NCBI GenBank assembly: GCA_003448875.1
Contig: DLXG01000297.1
Location: forward strand, 1 to 7,884
DNA length: 7,884 nt
Reading direction: 5' to 3'
Source of the DNA: Anaerolineaceae bacterium
Lineage (GTDB): Bacteria; Chloroflexota; Anaerolineae; Anaerolineales; Anaerolineaceae
Below, piece by piece: positions 5,042 to 7,884 of this stretch. Each line of letters starts with the position of its first letter. Position 1 is the first letter of the stretch. Position numbers and translations under genes: made by a program. Under the pieces are notes generated by a model. It did not search any database and had not been told where the DNA came from. It was given only the letters and a program-made list of their open reading frames with translations.

Positions 5042-6258
5042 AAATCCGCACTTTAACCTGCTTCTTCGACCCGCAAACCGATCCTTTTGAGAAAACCCTC
5101 TCTCATCTGGCGTTATTTGCCGAACAGGCTGCTCAGGCATTGCAACAGGCCGGGTTCATCCTGCAAACCCGCCGTCTGGCCACCACCCCGTTTTCTCACT
5201 GGCTTGATCCCCGTGATTTGAACGAAGTCATCTCCACCGCCCAGATGTGGGAGAAAAAAGCCGATCACGCCGGTTTTACCTATCTTTCGCTGGGCTGCGC
5301 AACGCCTGATTTTCCGTCAAGTTACACACTGATCACCCCGATTCTGGCCGCCACCCGCAATGTATTCCTGACCGGCCTGATGACCACCTCAAACCATGCC
5401 ATAGATTTTGGCGCTGTGCGCGCCTGTGCCGATGCCATTGTGCAAAGCGCCCCATTGGAAGAGAACGGCTTTGCCAATCTGCGCTTTGCAGCGCTTGCCA
5501 ACGTTCCGGCGGGCTGCCCATTTTTACCGGCCGCCTACCACAACCTCGGACAATCGCCTTCATTTGCGCTCGGTTTTGAATGCGCCGACACCATTCTGCA
5601 AGCCTTTAAAAGTGCCCATTCATTAGACGAAGCCCGTCAAAACCTGCTTTCGGTGCTAGAAAGCACGGCTGCTCAAATTGAGAGCCTTCTCACTCCGCTT
5701 CAAGCGCAGTTCGAACTTGATTTTTATGGTTTTGATTTTTCCACCGCCCCCTATCCGCAGGACTGGTGTTCGGTCGGCGCAGCAATGGAACAACTGGGCC
5801 TTGAATATCTCGGCCCTCATGGTTCACTGGCCTCGGCTGCCTTCCTCGCCGAAACATTGAGCCGCGGTAAATGGAAGCGCGCCGGTTTCAACGGCTTAAT
5901 GCTGCCCGTACTGGAAGATTCGCGGCTGGCTCTACGCGCTGCGCAGGGCAACCTGACGGTCAAAGACCTGCTGCTCTATTCCACCGTCTGCGGCACCGGT
6001 CTGGATACCGTACCGCTGGCTGGGGACTGCACACCTCAGGTGATCAACGCCTTACTGCTCGACCTTGCCGCCCTATCGCTCCGTTTGAACAAACCTCTTA
6101 CTGCCCGCCTGATGCCTATGCCGGGTAAGCAGGCTGGCGACCCGATCGCGTTTGATTTTGAATTTTTCAGTAATGGCCGCGTGATGGCGCTGGATACAGG
6201 TCATCTGAGCGGTTTGTTAGCCACCAGCAGAGTCCTGGAAATTCAGCCGCACGGATGA
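5038..6258 (+). CDS. DUF711 (UPF0210) family protein
   Basis: The family has no firmly established function; a solved structure places it near the pyruvate formate-lyase-like (alpha/beta barrel) superfamily. The 406-residue protein shows its conserved C-terminal half: GFNGLMLPVLEDSRLA (283-298), TVKDLLLYSTVCGTGLDTVP (307-326) followed by LAGD (327-330), and PLTARLMPMPGKQAGD (353-368) followed by FDFEFF. C318 in the STVCGTGLD motif is a candidate functional residue, but its role is unproven. The N-terminal half (1-280) is less conserved, with an MTTSNHAIDFGAV-type segment (115-127). It is somewhat shorter than the roughly 450-residue UPF0210 proteins. No signal peptide or membrane segment is visible, so it is presumably cytoplasmic. 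The ATG overlaps the methyltransferase stop by 4 bp, which implies translational coupling. It ends 8 bp from a convergent gene with no terminator between. Confidence 0.9.
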   Translation: MKIRTLTCFFDPQTDPFEKTLSHLALFAEQAAQALQQAGFILQTRRLATTPFSHWLDPRDLNEVISTAQMWEKKADHAGFTYLSLGCATPDFPSSYTLITPILAATRNVFLTGLMTTSNHAIDFGAVRACADAIVQSAPLEENGFANLRFAALANVPAGCPFLPAAYHNLGQSPSFALGFECADTILQAFKSAHSLDEARQNLLSVLESTAAQIESLLTPLQAQFELDFYGFDFSTAPYPQDWCSVGAAMEQLGLEYLGPHGSLASAAFLAETLSRGKWKRAGFNGLMLPVLEDSRLALRAAQGNLTVKDLLLYSTVCGTGLDTVPLAGDCTPQVINALLLDLAALSLRLNKPLTARLMPMPGKQAGDPIAFDFEFFSNGRVMALDTGHLSGLLATSRVLEIQPHG

Positions 6259-6266
6259 AAATCCTT

Positions 6267-7004
6267 CTAGCGTACCTTTTTGAAGTCAATCAAAATCAGG
6301 TTTTTCTCACAATCGGCAAAAGTATCAAAAACCACCCGCTCCGACAAGGGTAAATTCGCCTGATCCAACAGACGCACAGAAAGCGACCCCCGCGAAGCGA
6401 TGGGTTGATTGGCAATCGTAAACTCATAACCGGATGGCCCGTATTGAGCAGCCGTGCCGGTCAGGCTGGTCATATCCACCCGTTTGCCGTCCAGTGTGCC
6501 GCGCAGCCACACGCGGATGCCGGTCACCGGGCGATTTTGCTCATCCACCACCCGGCCGGCTACGCCCATCCAGCCGCAGCCGCGGCTGGCATCGTATAAA
6601 TTGATCGAAATCGCCTGCGGGTCGCTTTGCCGCATGAAAGTAAACCCGCCGGGCACGTTGGTTTCGGTTGGTTCAGGTGTTTCCAGATTTTCAATCGGCG
6701 TGCCGATGATGACAATAATCGGTTCAGTGGGCGTCACCGTCGGCGGCGGTGTGGGGGAGTAATCCGGTGTGGGTGATGGGGTGGGCGTCCAGGTTGGAGG
6801 TAACGCCAGCAACGTTGAAGTTGCCGTCGGTGCCTGGGCCAAAGCCGGCAGGGTTGGAGGCGGGAACGGATTGAACGAAGATTGAGGATTAAGAAAGATC
6901 ATCAGAAAAAATGAGGCAGTCAAGGGTATCAGGGCAATCACAAAAACGGTTGCCAGATTCCACGGTAAGTCTCGGGGTGATTTTTGGGAATCTCGTTTAT
7001 TCAC
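6267..7004 (-). CDS. Membrane-anchored protein of unknown function with Pro/Thr-rich linker and Ig-like domain
   Basis: I do not recognise a named gene. The 245-residue product begins with a short basic tail, then one hydrophobic segment (about 17-38), consistent with an uncleaved membrane anchor. A Pro/Thr-rich linker follows (about 47-117; for example PPTWTPTPSPTPDYSPTPPP, 69-88). The rest forms one domain with CGWMGVAGRVVDEQNRPVTG (143-162) and IRVWLRGTLDG. This resembles the first strands of carboxypeptidase-regulatory-like or other Ig/Greek-key folds, in which a V-D-x-x-G/N-x-P-V-x-G turn is typical. The only two cysteines, C143 and C232, flank the domain and could form a disulfide outside the membrane. 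The GTG start at 7004 is supported by AGGAGG (7016-7011) 6 nt upstream. It lies 42 nt downstream of the parvulin gene on the same strand, so the two are probably co-expressed. Both carry similar linkers. Confidence 0.8.
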   Translation of the reverse strand: MNKRDSQKSPRDLPWNLATVFVIALIPLTASFFLMIFLNPQSSFNPFPPPTLPALAQAPTATSTLLALPPTWTPTPSPTPDYSPTPPPTVTPTEPIIVIIGTPIENLETPEPTETNVPGGFTFMRQSDPQAISINLYDASRGCGWMGVAGRVVDEQNRPVTGIRVWLRGTLDGKRVDMTSLTGTAAQYGPSGYEFTIANQPIASRGSLSVRLLDQANLPLSERVVFDTFADCEKNLILIDFKKVR

Positions 7005-7046
7005 GCACTACCTCCTCAGGCAGTTGATTCGGTGTTCTGCGCCACC

Positions 7047-7884
7047 TCACGGGTAGAGCATTTCAATTTGCGCTGTTGCTCGCTGTTGGTTAATCCATTC
7101 CTGAATAATCTTTTCTTGCAGCCTCAGGCGGGCTTCTCCACTTAACGGATGGCTTTCCTCGCGTTCCTCCACCTGAATAATGTGATATCCAAAACTGGAC
7201 TCGATGACACCACTGTATTCACCCGGTTGTAAGTTAAAGGCCGCCTCTTCAACCGCTGGAACGGTTAGGAAACCGCGCGGAAACCAGCCCAAATCGCCAC
7301 CGGTAATCGGATCATACTGAAAAGCAAGGGTTGCAAAATCTGCGCCAGCCTGTAACTGGCGGTAGAGCGAATCGGCTGTGGAGCGCAGCCGCACCAAGAT
7401 CTGACGGGCTTTTACCTGCTCCACCTGTTCCGGCAGGCTGGCCGCCAGCGAATCGCGCTGGCGGGCGGCTTCCATTGCCCGGCGCAAGGCCGAACGAAAG
7501 ACGCTTTCATCGGCATAACCCATCTGATTCAGCCAGTTGTCAAATGACGCTCGCCCGCCTGCCTCGTCAATCAGTTGTTGGAGGCGGTTATTCAACAGTT
7601 CATCTTCAACCATCAACCCATTGGCACGAGCGGCCTGCGCCAGCAAGGTTTGCTCAATCAGGTCATCGGCCACAAGGCGGATGCGTTCTTCCTCACTGCG
7701 TTGAATACCAAGTTCATTATCTGCCGCTTGCAATTGAACCAGCGAAGCCTCAAACTCCCGTAACGGCACCCTTTCACCATTAACAATCAGGGCGGCCGGT
7801 TCAGGGGTGGCTGTAATGGTTGGCGTTAAACTGGGTTCCACAGGCGGCTGAAGAGTTTGCTGAACCGGTGCTGGGCTGCTGGTT
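7047..7884 (-). CDS. Parvulin-type peptidyl-prolyl isomerase (PrsA/SurA-like), 5' end outside the window
   Basis: The frame is open to the window edge, so the N-terminus (presumably a signal peptide or lipoprotein anchor) is missing; 278 full codons are visible. These begin in a Pro/Thr/Ser-rich linker (SSPAPVQQ, TPTITATPEP). A SurA-N-like helical chaperone region follows, starting at ALIVNGERVP with strongly helical, charged sequence. The PpiC domain lies at about 7412-7158, shown by VKARQILVRL, GADFATLAFQYDP, GGDLGWFPRG and the end motif SSFGYHIIQVEERE. A C-terminal helix closes the protein. Such proteins assist folding of secreted proteins by cis-trans isomerisation before proline. The first active-site histidine of the family (H in the A-R/S-H-I-L-V strand) is replaced by glutamine (KARQILV), whereas the second (FGYH) is kept. 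This suggests reduced isomerase activity or a mainly chaperone role. Confidence 0.92.
   Translation of the reverse strand, partial: TSSPAPVQQTLQPPVEPSLTPTITATPEPAALIVNGERVPLREFEASLVQLQAADNELGIQRSEEERIRLVADDLIEQTLLAQAARANGLMVEDELLNNRLQQLIDEAGGRASFDNWLNQMGYADESVFRSALRRAMEAARQRDSLAASLPEQVEQVKARQILVRLRSTADSLYRQLQAGADFATLAFQYDPITGGDLGWFPRGFLTVPAVEEAAFNLQPGEYSGVIESSFGYHIIQVEEREESHPLSGEARLRLQEKIIQEWINQQRATAQIEMLYP

Noticed and set aside
6256..6300. Terminator between the convergent genes
   Set aside because: There are only 8 bp between the stop codons and no inverted repeat with a T-tract is visible.
6700..6860. Repetitive GGTG/GGCG-rich tract that looks like a DNA repeat
   Set aside because: It is the coding sequence of the Pro/Thr-rich linker on the minus strand; the repeats are imperfect and explained by codons for P and T.
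7331..7783. 150-codon plus-strand open frame
   Set aside because: It is an antisense shadow of the parvulin gene, with low-complexity Pro/Ala/Arg composition typical of shadows.

Overview
This window (about 7.9 kb, moderately GC-rich) looks like core chromosome of an anaerolinea-like Chloroflexota bacterium. That placement is an inference. It rests on the Pro/Thr-rich linkers of the two exported proteins at the right end, and on a DUF711 protein lying among information-processing genes. I see no mobile element, CRISPR array or RNA gene.

Left part (1-2104). A partial exopolysaccharide-type sugar transferase runs leftward out of the window. Divergent from it is a compact block: a SelW-like selenoprotein (425-676), trpS (681-1667) and dtd (1667-2104). 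The selenoprotein is the most notable item. Its reading frame contains an in-frame TGA at 461-463 inside a Cys-x-x-Sec motif, followed at the right distance by a bacterial SECIS-type hairpin, so a standard gene caller would truncate or miss it. The tryptophanyl-tRNA synthetase carries the cysteine pattern of the [4Fe-4S]-binding TrpRS group. The adjacent DTD removes D-amino acids, D-Trp among them, from mischarged tRNA.

Middle part (2105-3646). This is the classical infC-rpmI-rplT translation cluster. infC has a good promoter, a hairpin at the predicted 5' end of its mRNA, a strong Shine-Dalgarno sequence and an ATT start codon. rpmI has its own promoter with an extended -10. The rpmI-rplT spacer folds into strong hairpins that could be an L20 autoregulatory site. 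A textbook intrinsic terminator closes the cluster at 3615-3646.

Right part (3678-6258, + strand). A macro-domain ADP-ribose hydrolase-like protein, a SpoU-family RNA 2'-O-methyltransferase and a DUF711 protein are tightly packed. The last two share an ATGA overlap. Convergent to them, with only 8 bp between stop codons, is a minus-strand pair: a parvulin-type peptidyl-prolyl isomerase (5' end outside the window) followed by a membrane-anchored protein of unknown function. Both have Pro/Thr-rich linkers and probably work outside the cytoplasmic membrane.
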